A stretch of DNA of 64,000 nucleotides, taken from NCBI GenBank assembly GCA_022695795.1, contig MU404091.1, forward strand, positions 62,001 to 126,000. Direction: 5' to 3'. Source of the stretch: Biscogniauxia marginata. Its lineage: Eukaryota; Ascomycota; Sordariomycetes; Xylariales; Xylariaceae. The notes under the pieces are model-generated. The model was given only the letters and a program-made list of their open reading frames with translations, ran no database searches and was not told where the DNA came from. A program made the position numbers and the translations under genes. Shown here one piece after another: positions 12,901 to 23,663 of the stretch. Every line of letters starts with the position of its first letter. The first letter of the stretch is position 1.

Positions 12901-14441
12901 ATGGATGCCGAACTAAGTGCTCCGAACGGCGTCAAGTGGACGCAGCCTATCGGTCTCTTTATCAACGACGAGTTCGTCAGCGGTGGTGGGGGGAAGACAA
13001 TTACTGCGGTTAACCCGACGTGAGTACTCTCTCGAGCACCTGCTATACGACCTTCTAATCTTCTGGGGCTAGGACGGAAGAGGATATATGTGCCGTTCAT
13101 GCAGCCACAGTCGAGGACGTAGACAAAGCTGTCAAGGCCGCGCGAGCAGCTTTCAAGAACCCATCGTGGAAGAGGCTAGGTGCTAAGGAACGTGCAACCT
13201 TCCTCAACAAACTCGCCGACCTTGTCGAGCAGCACGCCGAAATTCTTGCCTCTCTCGAGACCTGGAACAATGGCAAACCGTTCACGCTTGCGCGCCATGG
13301 AGATGTCGCGACTGCAGTTGACTTGTTGCGGTATTACGCCGGCTGGACTGATAAGATACATGGCTAATTCATCGATTGCGGTCCAGACAAAATGGCATAC
13401 ACCGTTAAGACACCACTGGGAGTTATAGGCTAGATAATCCCGTGGAATTTTAATAATTCCAGCATGGCCTCTAAGCTTGGCCCTGCCTTAGCCTGCGGGA
13501 ACACTGTCGTGTTGAAGGCCTCGGAGGTGTGTCTACTCGTGGCTTTGTATTGGGCTAAGCTCGTGATAGAGGCCGGCTTCCCCGCAGGCGTCATTAATAT
13601 CCTTAACGGCTACGGACGCGAGGCGGGTGCTGCCTTGGCATCACACTTAGACGTTGATAAGGTTTCTTTCACTGGTAGCATAGCCACCGGCAAGGAGATA
13701 CTCAAGCTAGCTGCCTCGAACATGAAGAACGTAACACTGGAAACAGGCGGGAAGTCGCCCGCCATCGTCTTCGAAGACGCCGATCTGGACAACGCGGCAT
13801 TTTGGGCTAATATCGGCATCATGGTTAATAGCGGACAGGTGTGCAGTGCCACAAGCAGAGTCCTTGTGCAACAGTCCATACAAGACAAGTTCCTGGAGAA
13901 ATTCAAGGCACACGGGGAGAAGATCTCCGTAATCGGGGACCCATTCGAACAGACAACCTCCCACGGCCCCCTAGTCTCGAAGTTGCAACACGAGCGTGTG
14001 CTATCATATATCGACTCAGGCAAGTCGGAGGGGGCGAAAGTCTACATGGGAGGCAAGGCGACACCTCAAGGCGGAAAGGGCTTCTACGTCGAGCCGACGG
14101 TGTTCACGGACGTGAAGTCGCACATGAGGATTTTTCGGGAGGAGATATTTGGGCCCTGCGTGGTAGTGGTACCGTTCAAGACGGAAGAGGAGGCCCTGGA
14201 GATAGCCAACGATACACCGTACGGGCTTAACTCTGCCGTCTTCACCTCGAACATATCAAGGGCCCACCGTGTCGTGGCAGGAATCGAAACCGGCGTCGTC
14301 TACATCAATTCGTCGAATAATTCGGACATTCGCGTGCCGTTTGGAGGTACCAAGCAATCTGGTATCGGGTCGGAACTGGGCGAGCTAGGCCTGGCGGCAT
14401 ATACGTATAACAAATCGGTCTATGTCAACTTAGCCGTTTGA
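12901..14441 (+). pseudogene. Aldehyde dehydrogenase pseudogene (two in-frame stops)
   Basis: Exons 12901-13019 and 13073-14441, with intron 13020-13072 (GTGAGT donor, CTAATC branch, GGCTAG acceptor), encode 495 codons, the usual ALDH length. The frame reads as an NAD(P)-dependent aldehyde dehydrogenase throughout: IIPWNF cofactor motif, FTGS near residue 240, LETGGKSP with the general-base Glu at about 263, and GQVCSATSR with the nucleophilic Cys at about 297. EIFGPCVVVVPF and FGGTKQSGIGSELGE follow. TAA at 13365-13367 (codon 138) and TAG at 13431-13433 (codon 160) interrupt it. Both sit where family members have Gln (KIHG-Q; GVIG-Q-IIPWNF), so each needs only one C-to-T change in a CpA context. 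No frameshift is present. A shorter product from 13464 would lack part of the cofactor domain and should be inactive. Confidence 0.88.
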
Positions 14442-14788
14442 GCATAGACTTTCATGGGACAAATTCCTCTTCAACTTGTTACTCGAAGCTATTGGCGGTT
14501 TTGGTATTGCTATTAGGGGCCCTACTGGAGACCTCGACAAAGAATAATAAGGGAAAAAAGGATATTAAAATAGCAATCTCCTCGATACATATGCATCTAT
14601 GTCCGCTGCATGTTTTCCATCGTAAATCTTTTTAGGCACGTTATATATTTTGGAAAGCCGTGGCGAAATCAATTAAATTACCTATACCTCTCTAGAGAAA
14701 ATGTCTACCTAGTCTCTAAACATAACCACTTACCTTACCTAGGTAATCACCGTGCATCATATTTAGTTAGAGAGATGTTTCAACTTTG
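14442..14788. other. Short AT-rich gap 3' of the ALDH pseudogene
   Basis: AT-rich sequence with no credible gene. It ends at the TA that flanks the fold-back element. Confidence 0.5.
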
Positions 14789-14790
14789 TA

Positions 14791-14861
14791 CGGTTATCCC
14801 TTTTACAAGTATTGACTTGCCAAGACTCTTGGCAGGTCAATACTTTTGAAAAGGATAACCG
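14791..14861. mobile_element. 71-bp TA-flanked fold-back (hairpin) element
   Basis: The interval starts CGGTTATCC and ends GGATAACCG and is an almost complete imperfect palindrome; both arms include TATTGAC and TTGCCAAGA/TCTTGGCA. TA dinucleotides flank it (14789-14790 and 14862-14863), consistent with a Tc1/mariner-type target duplication. The right TA is shared with the next element. There is no coding capacity. It could also be a solo terminal structure of a larger element. Confidence 0.65.
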
Positions 14862-14863
14862 TA

Positions 14864-15154
14864 CGGACGTCCGTACCAAAAGTTTTTTCCTGCCAAGAAT
14901 GCCAAGAATATATTAGTCCTTTCTTGACAGCTGTTAAGAAAGTCCGAAAAGCTTAAGTCTTTATAGCCCTTGCCCGCGCCACTATAAATGTCGCTAAAAT
15001 GCGCTATTAACTAATTTGTGATAACGCAGCTTACTTACTATAGCCACTAAAATTTATAGTGATCCTATAAAATGATTCGTTTCTCAGCTGACAAGGAAAT
15101 CCTGTCATTCCCTTAGCATTCTTGGCAGGAAAAAACTTTTGGTAGGGACGTCCG
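14864..15154. mobile_element. 291-bp MITE-like element with 39-bp terminal inverted repeats, TA flanks
   Basis: The left repeat (14864-14902) and right repeat (15116-15154) are inverted copies over 39 bp with one mismatch. Both start at the outer end with CGGACGTCC, followed within 15 bases by CCAAAAG and then CCTGCCAAGAATGC. TA lies immediately outside each end (14862-14863, 15155-15156). The interior is AT-rich and non-coding. A small non-autonomous DNA transposon of the Tc1/mariner superfamily is the simplest reading. Its inner TIR part (CAAAAGT, CCTGCCAAGA) resembles the arms of the neighbouring fold-back element, so the two are probably related. Confidence 0.75.
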
Positions 15155-15156
15155 TA

Positions 15157-16418
15157 TTGATACCTTAATTGAAGTCGTTTGTCCCTATATTAATATAACC
15201 TTGGAATCCTTAAGTGTAAGCATTAGTGGGTTATACGCCTGCTTAGGTAGGTACCGATCTAGATATAAAAGAGACTCTGTTATGGCTAACCACTGCGTAG
15301 ATTGTTGCAAGCCCTATAAAAACCATTAAATCTAGTAATTTAATCTTATAAAGTCACCCTATTAAATTCATACCCGTTTACACCCATTTTTTATTTACTT
15401 AACTAGTCGTAATTAATTTTATAATCGTTTTAATTTTAAACCTCATCACTTTAATTCATTTTAATTAATAATTAATATGTTTATATTTAAATCGTGTCGA
15501 TTATATCGATCGCGTTAATCGCGTCGGTCACGTCGGTCGCGTTAATTTTAAAACGTAAATAGTGACTTTTAATAATTTAGCGATAATAAAATATGTATAT
15601 ACGAACCCGGGGCGTCGAGTACGGATAAATTGTAATAAGCGTGAAATAGATTTAGAGGGAGCTTGGGGGGAGGTAAACACCAGAGGTGTATCTAAGGATT
15701 TATGGGGCTTGCAACAGTCTGCGCAGTGGTCAGCCGTATCTGTGATTTAATTGGTCTCCTTAAATGTTAAATAAAACTTCAAGCGCACGGGGCATTACGT
15801 ACTAAGTAGACATTTTATGATTCATTATAGGAGAACTAAATACACACCAATTGATAAAGGTTCCCCCCCTCCCCCCCCCCAAAAAAAAAAAACCTAGACT
15901 ATTTAAATGCCTACCTACAATGTACAGAGTCAATTCAATCTAAGGGTGCCGTTATATAGACCTGTCAGCCTTTTTTCATGCACTCACATGCATAAAATGG
16001 CTCTTCCAAGCTTTTATATGAATTAACTTAAAGAAGCTTGGAGATGTTATAGGCACCTATTAAATGCTCTTATAGAAAAGAGTTAGACTATCGGCAATGT
16101 ATTCACCTTAGAGCTAACTTCACTGTGGGGATTTGGCACTCAACGATCAAAGTAGCTAAACGATAGCAGTAATCATTGAATATAGGATAAAGTAAACTTT
16201 ATCATGTTTCATAAATGATCCAACAAGACAACAACAAGGCAGGCCTATCCGTAAACTTCCATGACACAAAGCAATTCCTAATCCATGTTACCCATCCTAA
16301 TGTGCTTTTGTCTCCTTATGCTAAGCCGATTGTGCATAGCATACAAGGGACATCTTGCAACGGGTAACCAGATGTACTAGCGATACCATTTGGCTAAGTA
16401 ACATGCCAACTCTTGTAT
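15157..16418. other. Very AT-rich gene-free tract
   Basis: TTAATTAA-like sequence dominates 15360-15560. Within it lies a short island of repeated GTCG/ATCG/CGCGTTAA motifs (about 15494-15546). A homopolymer junction (C-run then A-run) is at 15863-15892. It reads as old, RIP-like degenerate DNA; I recognise no element. Confidence 0.45.
15863..15892. repeat. Poly-C / poly-A homopolymer junction
   Basis: Seventeen C with one interrupting T are followed directly by twelve A. This is a simple low-complexity tract and prone to length errors in assembly. Confidence 0.85.
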
Positions 16419-16727
16419 CTATTGCTTGGAGAACTGGCTACCTATGCCTTGTAGGTCGTGATCAACGTCTCGATCGCTGGTGATAGGCGTAGATTCATTG
16501 CATCCACTATTGGAAGGCCATGCTTCGTCGGTCGTTGCGTTGGAGGAATGGTCACCGTAGTCTGCTTTGTTGCTTGGGATAGATGGAGAATATTGTCCCC
16601 TAAGAAAGAAGTCAGAGTCTTGATGGAGGTCACAAGTAACATAGGCGGTCATATCAGCAACTAGGACCCACTCATTATGTTGAGGAGCCGGGGCAGGGCT
16701 TTGTTCGGAACGAGGAGTTGAGTTCAT
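16419..16727 (-). CDS. Hypothetical 102-residue open frame
   Basis: An ATG-initiated minus-strand frame of 102 residues that stays open where the surrounding DNA is full of stops. It is rich in Ser, Asp, Asn and Pro, has no signal peptide, no membrane segment and no recognised domain. A pyrimidine-rich stretch lies upstream (about 16900-16930, read on the minus strand). It may be a small gene, one exon of a longer one, or chance. Confidence 0.3.
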   Translation of the reverse strand: MNSTPRSEQSPAPAPQHNEWVLVADMTAYVTCDLHQDSDFFLRGQYSPSIPSNKADYGDHSSNATTDEAWPSNSGCNESTPITSDRDVDHDLQGIGSQFSKQ

Positions 16728-17733
16728 GGTAGAAGCGTCTTGTAGGTAATGGGTTTGTGTTGTGTCTTGTCTGAGATGATTTGTAGTCTGGTTTGCACAG
16801 CTTTGGGGAGTCGATATGGTATGACACTTCAGACCGAAATAGATGGGAGCAACCTAGGTTTATATATTCCGAGTGTATAGTTCCATTTCGCTCTGTCGAG
16901 TCTTGCTTACCTTCTTTTCTACTTCCCAGGAGATCAAGCTTCCCAAGCCACCAGTCACAGACAACCTAAGAAATGATAGTGATGCATGATTAACCCCCAA
17001 GATATGCTAATGTGGTAACATAAAAATTGGTGCACCGAAGATGTAGGAGGCAGAGAAGAATGTAACTAATACTGCTGCTAGATGTAGCCAGTTCCCCATG
17101 ACCTTGTATTAGCTACCGGAGACATGCATTTTCACGAGGTTAATGTACATATCGGCCCGCTTGAGGTCGTTGAACTAAAGCCTTGATCCATGCGAGGATA
17201 TCGTGGAATGCGTGGCGTCTCATTGGATAACGTACTTTTGATCAACTTTTTGTTCCTGCGGCCGGTGTAACGCTTTTGAGAGACAGGTTCTGATTCGCGG
17301 TTGTTCTTTTGTCGAGCCCAATTTGGACCGCATTGGGCTTTGATTCCCCGCTGCGATTCTACTGCCTCCTTCCACACATACGCCACAATGGGCCATCATA
17401 CAACTGGGGAGATATGATAGGTCTTTGTCCTTTTGTCCATTGTGAGGGGTGAGAGAGCTTAGTCAACGGGCACATTTCCTGGTCAGTGACTCGATTAGAT
17501 TATATGCCTGCATTTTTAATTGGAGTGTTCAGTGTGGTTTCACAGCATGAAGGAAAGCAGGCTCTCGAAACTGACGAAAGGCAAAGGCGAATGGTCCGCG
17601 ACCCAGGCTGCCTTCAGATTGTGTGTTAATACGCATCAAACGCCCCAAGATTGTCTTCTAGATAGCACTCTCCAGTACTCCAAATCCCATCGTACATTTA
17701 TTCTGCTTTTCTTATAGAAAAAACGGAACGACC
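16728..17733. other. Region upstream of the Clr5-domain gene
   Basis: Probably holds the promoter of the Clr5 gene. Short frames at 17132-17386 (-) and 17520-17717 (+) lack domain support and are not called. Confidence 0.4.
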
Positions 17734-20463
17734 ATGGACGAGCACCAGCCAGCTCACCCAGATCTCCTATTTCTTCACATTCCCTTCACTCGGAGATGGG
17801 AGTATCATAAGAATACAATCACTAGATTGTATATCGAAGAAGGAGAACCACTCAAGAATGTTGCGCAAACAATGAAGCAGTTTTACAAATTTGATGCTGA
17901 GTAAATGACTAGATCTCTGTTCTCTCAATTCGGAAATTTCACCTTCCGATTGTACCTACGACTTAATTATGAAGCATCCCATATAACGTAGTTGACATCT
18001 ACTTACAAACACTGACTGATGCAATTAGTGTCCGACAATACAAGTACCACCTCAAGCAATGGGGCATCGCCAAAAGCCTTCCCTCGGAGGTCAAAGACCA
18101 GGTGGTCAAGGTACTCGGCAAAAGAGCTCGTGAGGGAACCGATGTTGGAGGTGTCAGATACAAGGGCAAAGAGGTCAACAAGAAACAAATCCATAGATAC
18201 GTCACCACTGGATTCCGAGCGGAACAGGACTAGAAGTTGGATATTACAATGTATGGCACCCATAAGAATCTCAACTTATCTGACGAAAATTAGTTTCGGT
18301 CACTGGAACATGCCATACAGGGCTTTAAAAGCCTCATCAATCGATTATCTAAACCAACCTTCACCTTTCGGAGACGACTGGCCAACACCGAGCGACATAT
18401 CCGTCTTTAGCCCTCGATTCGTCGCGGGTGGCCCATCCCCTACCAGTGCTGCATCGCCCGCGAATGTACCAACACCTACGACATTGGCTATACAAACCAA
18501 GACCTACAATGATAGAGCAAAACTTCTCATACAGGGGAAGTTCGATGAGTTTCTGAAGGACATGTCAGCTTCAGAGAAAAGGTGAGACAAGCCCTTATTA
18601 TAGATATTATGCAAGACTAAAAGATATTTAAGGATTGCAACCACATGGCTTTATCACTTCTGGTTATTTGCATTCACGACATCGAAGTACTGGGGCAGAG
18701 GACCAAGAGAATGGACACCATACCTTCTTGGACTCGTGCAATTTCCGGAGGCAATCAACTCGCCCGACCCTCTAGCTGCGACGAGGGGGCAGGGGTATCT
18801 TGAGGAGCAGTTATGTGAACAACAGGAGCTGCGACAGCCTTCTTCACTATGTCACTGGAGTATACACTGTCACTCCCCGAGCTACGACTATAATGGAGTC
18901 GTTTCTCCTCCGGCAGAAGAAGAAGACCTCAATATGCATGACCCGAGTAGCTGGCCCATATGGAATAGCGACACAGATGCCACAAGCTTCACACAACGTC
19001 TAGAGGGCGCACTCAAAATCAACTCCTTTTCCACAATCGATGTTAAGGACTTGCCGCTACCTACTACACAAATTACAAAAGCTGTCGCATCATCGCCAGA
19101 CGTACTCGGGGTGGAGGCTGTGGGTTTCGCTATCATGGCTCGGAATGAAACCCTTCTTGATGAGTTGATCTCGGACATTCCACTAGGCAGATTAGACCTC
19201 ACAAAACTGTTCCCATTTCACCTCGCTGCCAGTTACTTAGATGGGGCTAGGGCGTGTTGCACTATACTTGCCCTGCTTGTACCATCAATTGCCGGGCGAA
19301 ATCTCATCAAGAATCTCTACATCAACGATCTAGGCCACACGGTCTTAGACAGTCTTATGATGACGATTCTTAAAGGTCATACATCATGCACACCGTCCAT
19401 GGTTGATGAACGCTTGAAGATTCAGCGATTTGTTGGGGAGGAAGTTGACCTGTGCGGGCGCTGGGATGCCGATTCACCCTGCTTTCGCGCTCTCAGTGCT
19501 CAAGGGTCACCAACGATTCCCTTCTCATGGAAGCACATGTTCTGTCATACTTCCGCCCAGGCAATATGCCATTCAATCACAAGCATCTTCTGTCGCTCCT
19601 TTTCACCAGATATCAATACCCCGAGTGGTCTGTTCATCAGATCCTGCTCAAACTGCAACGAAAAGCTTGTTCCAGGCCCACTTCACACGCTACTTTTGAC
19701 GGCGTTCTACCTGGCTCAGAAAGGCTGTGAAGGCGAGAACCTGTTTGGGGCCCTCGCATGCCTGGTGTGCCTGTTAGTCAATGGAGCCGATCCAGCCCAA
19801 CAGGCAGAAATGTCAGTCAGCGAGCTACTAGGAAGTGACGACGGCCATGAATGCAAACATAGCCTCTTAAGTCCAGTAGAACTTGCCGAGAAAGTACCCA
19901 AAGAAATATGGGCGGCCTGGACAGATGAGACGAAACTGGGTTGGGACGTCTTACTGGCTGTCCTGCGCCTCGCACAGCGTGAAAGAGGCACGAGTCCCGA
20001 CAACGCTCGCGACCTTCGCAACGAGGCCGGTTACCCACAGGAAGGCTTTGGAGCGATGGAAGTGGACGAAAGCGAGGGGGAAGACGAAAGCGAGGAAGAA
20101 GACGAATTGTGCGGACATGGAGAATCTGAGAACTTCTATGGAGGAAGTAGAGACCTAGGAACTCTCTGGGCAGCCATCCAGACAGAATTACTGACTTACC
20201 GCCGGCTTGAAGACGGGGATCCTTGGCTCTCAGACAAATTCAGCATGCGTGTCGTGAGAGACGGGGCAGAGCAAGGCATCGGTTTCTCTGCCCTGCCCCT
20301 AGTGGAGAGAGAGATGATGATGCCATTTTGCAAATGCGGCAGATTCAGAGAATCCAGACATCCAGACATTCCGATGACGGAGGAGGCTTGCGCCTTTTAT
20401 TTCTCGAATCTAGAGGACTGGAAACGCAGTAACTACTTAGGTAGTCCCATTTGGGATAATTAA
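17734..20463 (+). pseudogene. Clr5-domain protein gene with one in-frame stop
   Basis: Exons 17734-17900, 18029-18250, 18294-18581 and 18633-20463 give 836 codons. Phases agree at all three introns; introns 1 and 2 have CTGAC-type branch sites. Residues about 20-80 form the fungal Clr5 domain: RRWEYHKNTITRLYIEEGE, LKNVAQTMKQFYKFDAD, then VRQYKYHLKQWGIAKS. Clr5-domain proteins are often transcription-factor-like or of unknown function. The C-terminal 500 residues include an ankyrin-like stretch (LACLVCLLVNGADP) and an acidic run (DESEGEDESEEEDE). TAG at 18231-18233 (codon 124) interrupts the frame just after the Clr5 domain, and no alternative intron that I tried removes it. One CAG-to-TAG change would explain it. 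The rest is open, so the break is recent, is read through, or is a sequence error. Confidence 0.75.
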
Positions 20464-21829
20464 ATATGAGGGCATAGCGCCCCCGCCCCCTTTCTCTCTC
20501 TCTATATATATGGATAATTCCCACATATTTGGCTCTACATTGAACTTTTGTACACTGGATCTTATCATCATATCCTCGTCTTATTTTAACAGTTACTAGT
20601 GATATATACCTGCGTGTGTAGAGGCTAGACACATGGCTCTAGGCAGCCACTAGGGTATATTGCTAAGTAAACATGCCTATCCGAAGCCTACATTATATAA
20701 TTCTTGAAACAGAGTGTATAAGACCTGCACCTACCATCTATATGTATACCAGGACCTCCCCGAGGTCCAAAAGATCCCTCTCTTGTATTTAGTCAATCCA
20801 ATACATCATGATACACACCTATCTTGACAGTATGAGTGCTTGACTCATAGTAGGGTGTATTTCTACCCAATAATGATTCAAATTAATGGTTAAATATTGC
20901 GATAATATCGACTCAAGTGTGTATAAGGCATCCCACTATGTAGTCTTATTTTAATCATATTTGCTGGCTAGGAGCACTGACCATCTTTTAATTCAGTAGA
21001 TTAAGGAAAATATAAAGGCGATCGTGCCTATCCGAACTAAGATAATGTGAGTACGGTCTTGCAGTTTCCACAAAAGGAGGACAGACAATCGAAGGTAACG
21101 TGCCGCTCACGCACCATCCGGACGTTGAGTATTACCTCCCCCTTTTCTCAATCCACAGTTAAACGATTTACGAATGTCTTCAAGGAACGGTTCGTTGTCT
21201 CCGCCTAGTTAAAATTCAATCCTACGCCGGGGAACCTACAGCATTCACTCATGCCAAACCCGGGCTAGTTGCGGAAGACTTTAATAAACCCGGTAACTTG
21301 ATCACGTTTTGATGTCACAGACACACTACGCCGGGTCACATTAGAAGAGCACTAAAAGTCTCATAGTGCACGAGCAAGTAATTACTCCTGACCTTCAAAG
21401 CCTGTCCTCATATACTAACAAAACATCTCCCATAGTAGAGTCGATCTAGATATCATTTGAAGTACTACACCAAAAATTACAGGCTCTGGAAAACCTAACA
21501 CCTTAAAGTATTTTGCTGTCCATACGAGCTCCAGGGGTAGGACGAATTTCAAGTACCCGGCATATACGAGCTTTTGGCAGCGAATCTATCAGACTTGGTG
21601 CTAGATACGTACGTACCAGGGCTCGTATACGAGTTGCCTAGTTAGAATATCCGACTGCCCGTTTCATACAACGTGAGGAACCGCTGTATTTGATATAAAT
21701 CACCATTTGGTTATCTTTACCCGTATTAGCCCCTGCCACTTAACAAGAAGCTCATATCATCCAACACCCATAGGAAGTCCGCATACCAATAACACACTTT
21801 AGATGTATTGAAATATTGAATCATCGACA
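20464..21829. other. AT-rich gene-free region
   Basis: No credible frame. A small perfect hairpin (GGACCTC, three-base loop, GAGGTCC) lies at about 20753-20769. It may include unrecognisable 3' remains of the P450 relic, because that gene should have continued in this direction. Confidence 0.45.
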
Positions 21830-22440
21830 CAAAGAAGTCTGCTGACTCAGCGTGACCGTATTGCGATGATGTTCCCGTCCTAGAAGATAACGCCAGGGGT
21901 CGTATACCCCAAATTTCAACAACTTTGCCCTTAATTGGGATTTCCGGTATGCGTTCCAATTTGCCACTCTTGAATTAAGGTAGATATCTTTGACCATCAG
22001 CATGGATCGAGTGGCAAAATAGAGAATGAGATGTTCGAGGCTCTTACCATGCATTCCCGTTACCATGTTGAAGACAAGCCGGTTTGGCGCCTGCCTCACG
22101 ACGGACCCTATGGTTATCATCAAATGGTTAGGAAGGGCCGAAGAAGAGATATTGAACATACATACCGTATTTCTGGAAGTTCTGGTATGTGACAAGGTGA
22201 AGCCGCTCTCTGACGGCACACTTGCTACCATAGGCATCCGTGAGACTCGCGAAGAACGGCCCTGGGTAGTAGCACAAGGGGTGAAATAACAGGCGATAGC
22301 TCCCGATTAGAAGGCACTACAATGAGGTTGATCAGCTAAGATGTGTGATTTGGCCACGGCAATAGGGATTGCAATACCAAGGGAATAATGATGCAGGCGG
22401 CGTATGCCACAGCTATGAATAACACATTAAAAGAGCCCAT
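21830..22440 (-). pseudogene. Cytochrome P450 N-terminal relic
   Basis: The minus strand from 22440 downward encodes a hydrophobic N-terminus (MGSFNVLFIAVAYAAC, IIIPLVLQ) like a P450 membrane anchor, followed by a stop. Blocks 22268-22166 (PGPFFASLTDAYG, then LVTYQNFQKYG), 22107-about 22048 (SVVRQAPNRLVFN) and about 21990-21835 (DIYLNSRV, AYRKSQLRAK, YDPWRYLL) then follow. These match the order of fungal P450 N-terminal segments: the PGP hinge, KYGPVVRxAPNRLxF and DIYLNPRV. GTATGT and GTAAGA donors and suitable acceptors remain between blocks. I see no I-helix, ExxR or haem-Cys motif; the 3' two thirds is lost or unrecognisable. SVVR in place of PVVR fits a C-to-T change. It is a dead gene. 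Confidence 0.72.
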
Positions 22441-23028
22441 GGCGTGCTATCCAAACGTTTAACGATACTATACAAGAGGAAGAGTCATGTATAAATATGA
22501 ATTGCATTCCCCTCGCTTCTGGGTACATGTTTTGAAGGCAACCGGGTTTTGGGTGCATGGGGGGTCTGTTGGTTGGATGGTAATCCTAAATCGAGCAAAA
22601 GAACGTTTCCCTCTTACATGCACAAGTTGCCAATATGTTTCTATATTGTATGGGCTACGCGGTGAAGGGCGAACTTAGAGGACAACAGCTTATTGATATT
22701 ATGTTGCACTTTTCACGATCACCTCTTTGCTTCAACTAATTATCTTATCAAGGTGAAGCTCTTCCCTCGAAATCTTCGGTCACGAAATACCCATGGTAGC
22801 GGTTAGATCATAGTATTAGATCTACACTTACGCAAAGACGTGAATGATGCGGCAAGATGGATACAATGTGTTATATTTAATTATCCTTCATAGACCTTTT
22901 GCGAAGAAGTAGGGTTTTGATACGTGACAATGATTGGTAATAACATCGAAATAAATTGGTAGAATATCGGCACTGCACAGATTGGCCTCGTCTAGGTAGT
23001 TATCGCAATGGAGATCCATCATAGAACT
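22441..23028. other. AT-rich gap between P450 relic and small secreted protein gene
   Basis: Contains a 63-residue frame (22487-22678) without support. No gene recognised. Confidence 0.45.
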
Positions 23029-23563
23029 TCATGCTCTTGGCAAGCCCGGCGTGCATGAGCCACTCGTCAGACATCGATCGGCGACGGTGTTGTTCTCTCC
23101 GACTAGAACCCAAGCCCTAAAGTATCGTCAGTACAAGTTTTAAGTAAAGCAGACTTTGAGACTCACGAAACGGGCAACGCGGGAGGTGCAGTGAAAGGTC
23201 CCTATAATTTTTAATCATATTTAATTAGCACCAGCATCTGATTTGGTAACGAAACCTTGAGAATATTTGGAAGTTGATAATAGCGTAACAAAGTCTTAGC
23301 AGGCTAATTTACCCTAGAGTAAACAAACTCCAGGTAAACCCCAACAGCTCAGAAGTACTAACCTGATACCAGCAACAATACCACCCGAAGGAAGGCAGAG
23401 TCTCATTGTTGTATGCGGCATCGATGTCACTGCAGGACAATGCACTCAGAAATTTATTCTGTAGGCAGGTATTGGCATCAATTGGAGGGTCATCTTGCGG
23501 TACCGGTGTTGATACGGCTAGGTGCAGGCTAGCTGCTAGAACAGCGAGGGCGTGGAACCGCAT
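23029..23563 (-). CDS. Small cysteine-rich secreted protein (effector-like candidate)
   Basis: Exons 23563-23363, 23201-23167 and 23116-23029; 107 residues with consistent phases (0, then 2). Donors are GTTAGT and GTGAGT; acceptors are ATTATAG and TTTAG. Residues 1-18 are a signal peptide (MRFHALAVLAASLHLAVS), followed by TPVPQDD. The mature part has six cysteines (33, 44, 63, 64, 94, 100) and two N-glycosylation sequons (53 and 87). An even cysteine number, small size and secretion fit fungal effector-like or hydrophobin-sized proteins, but I recognise no family; the CC pair with only six Cys does not fit a hydrophobin. It lies between a P450 relic and an SDR in AT-rich DNA. The splicing of the short middle exon is inferred. 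Confidence 0.6.
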
Positions 23564-23652
23564 TTTCGATGTGAGTTTTCAAGCTTAAAGTATTGAGAGA
23601 AATAGGCTTCTGAAGTTTTTGTGTGTTCTCTTATGTTAAGTTTCACTTGTGC

Positions 23653-23660
23653 CTTTTATA
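23653..23660 (-). promoter_or_regulatory. Probable TATA box of the small secreted protein gene
   Basis: TATAAAAG on the minus strand about 90 bases before the ATG at 23563. The spacing is plausible for a fungal core promoter; the position is the only support. Confidence 0.45.
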
Positions 23661-23663
23661 CTC

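Noticed and set aside
15494..15546. GTCG/ATCG motif island that might be a tandem repeat or regulatory array
   Set aside because: Units are irregular and surrounded by AT-rich decay; I could not define a period or partner.
18019..18293. Frame upstream of exon 3 of the Clr5 gene, apparently open from 18019
   Set aside because: Only its part after 18294 is used; before that the Clr5-domain frame is the real one, and an intron with a CTGAC branch joins the two.
20753..20769. Perfect small hairpin as a possible terminator or RNA element
   Set aside because: Isolated 7-bp stem without a gene next to it in a eukaryotic context.
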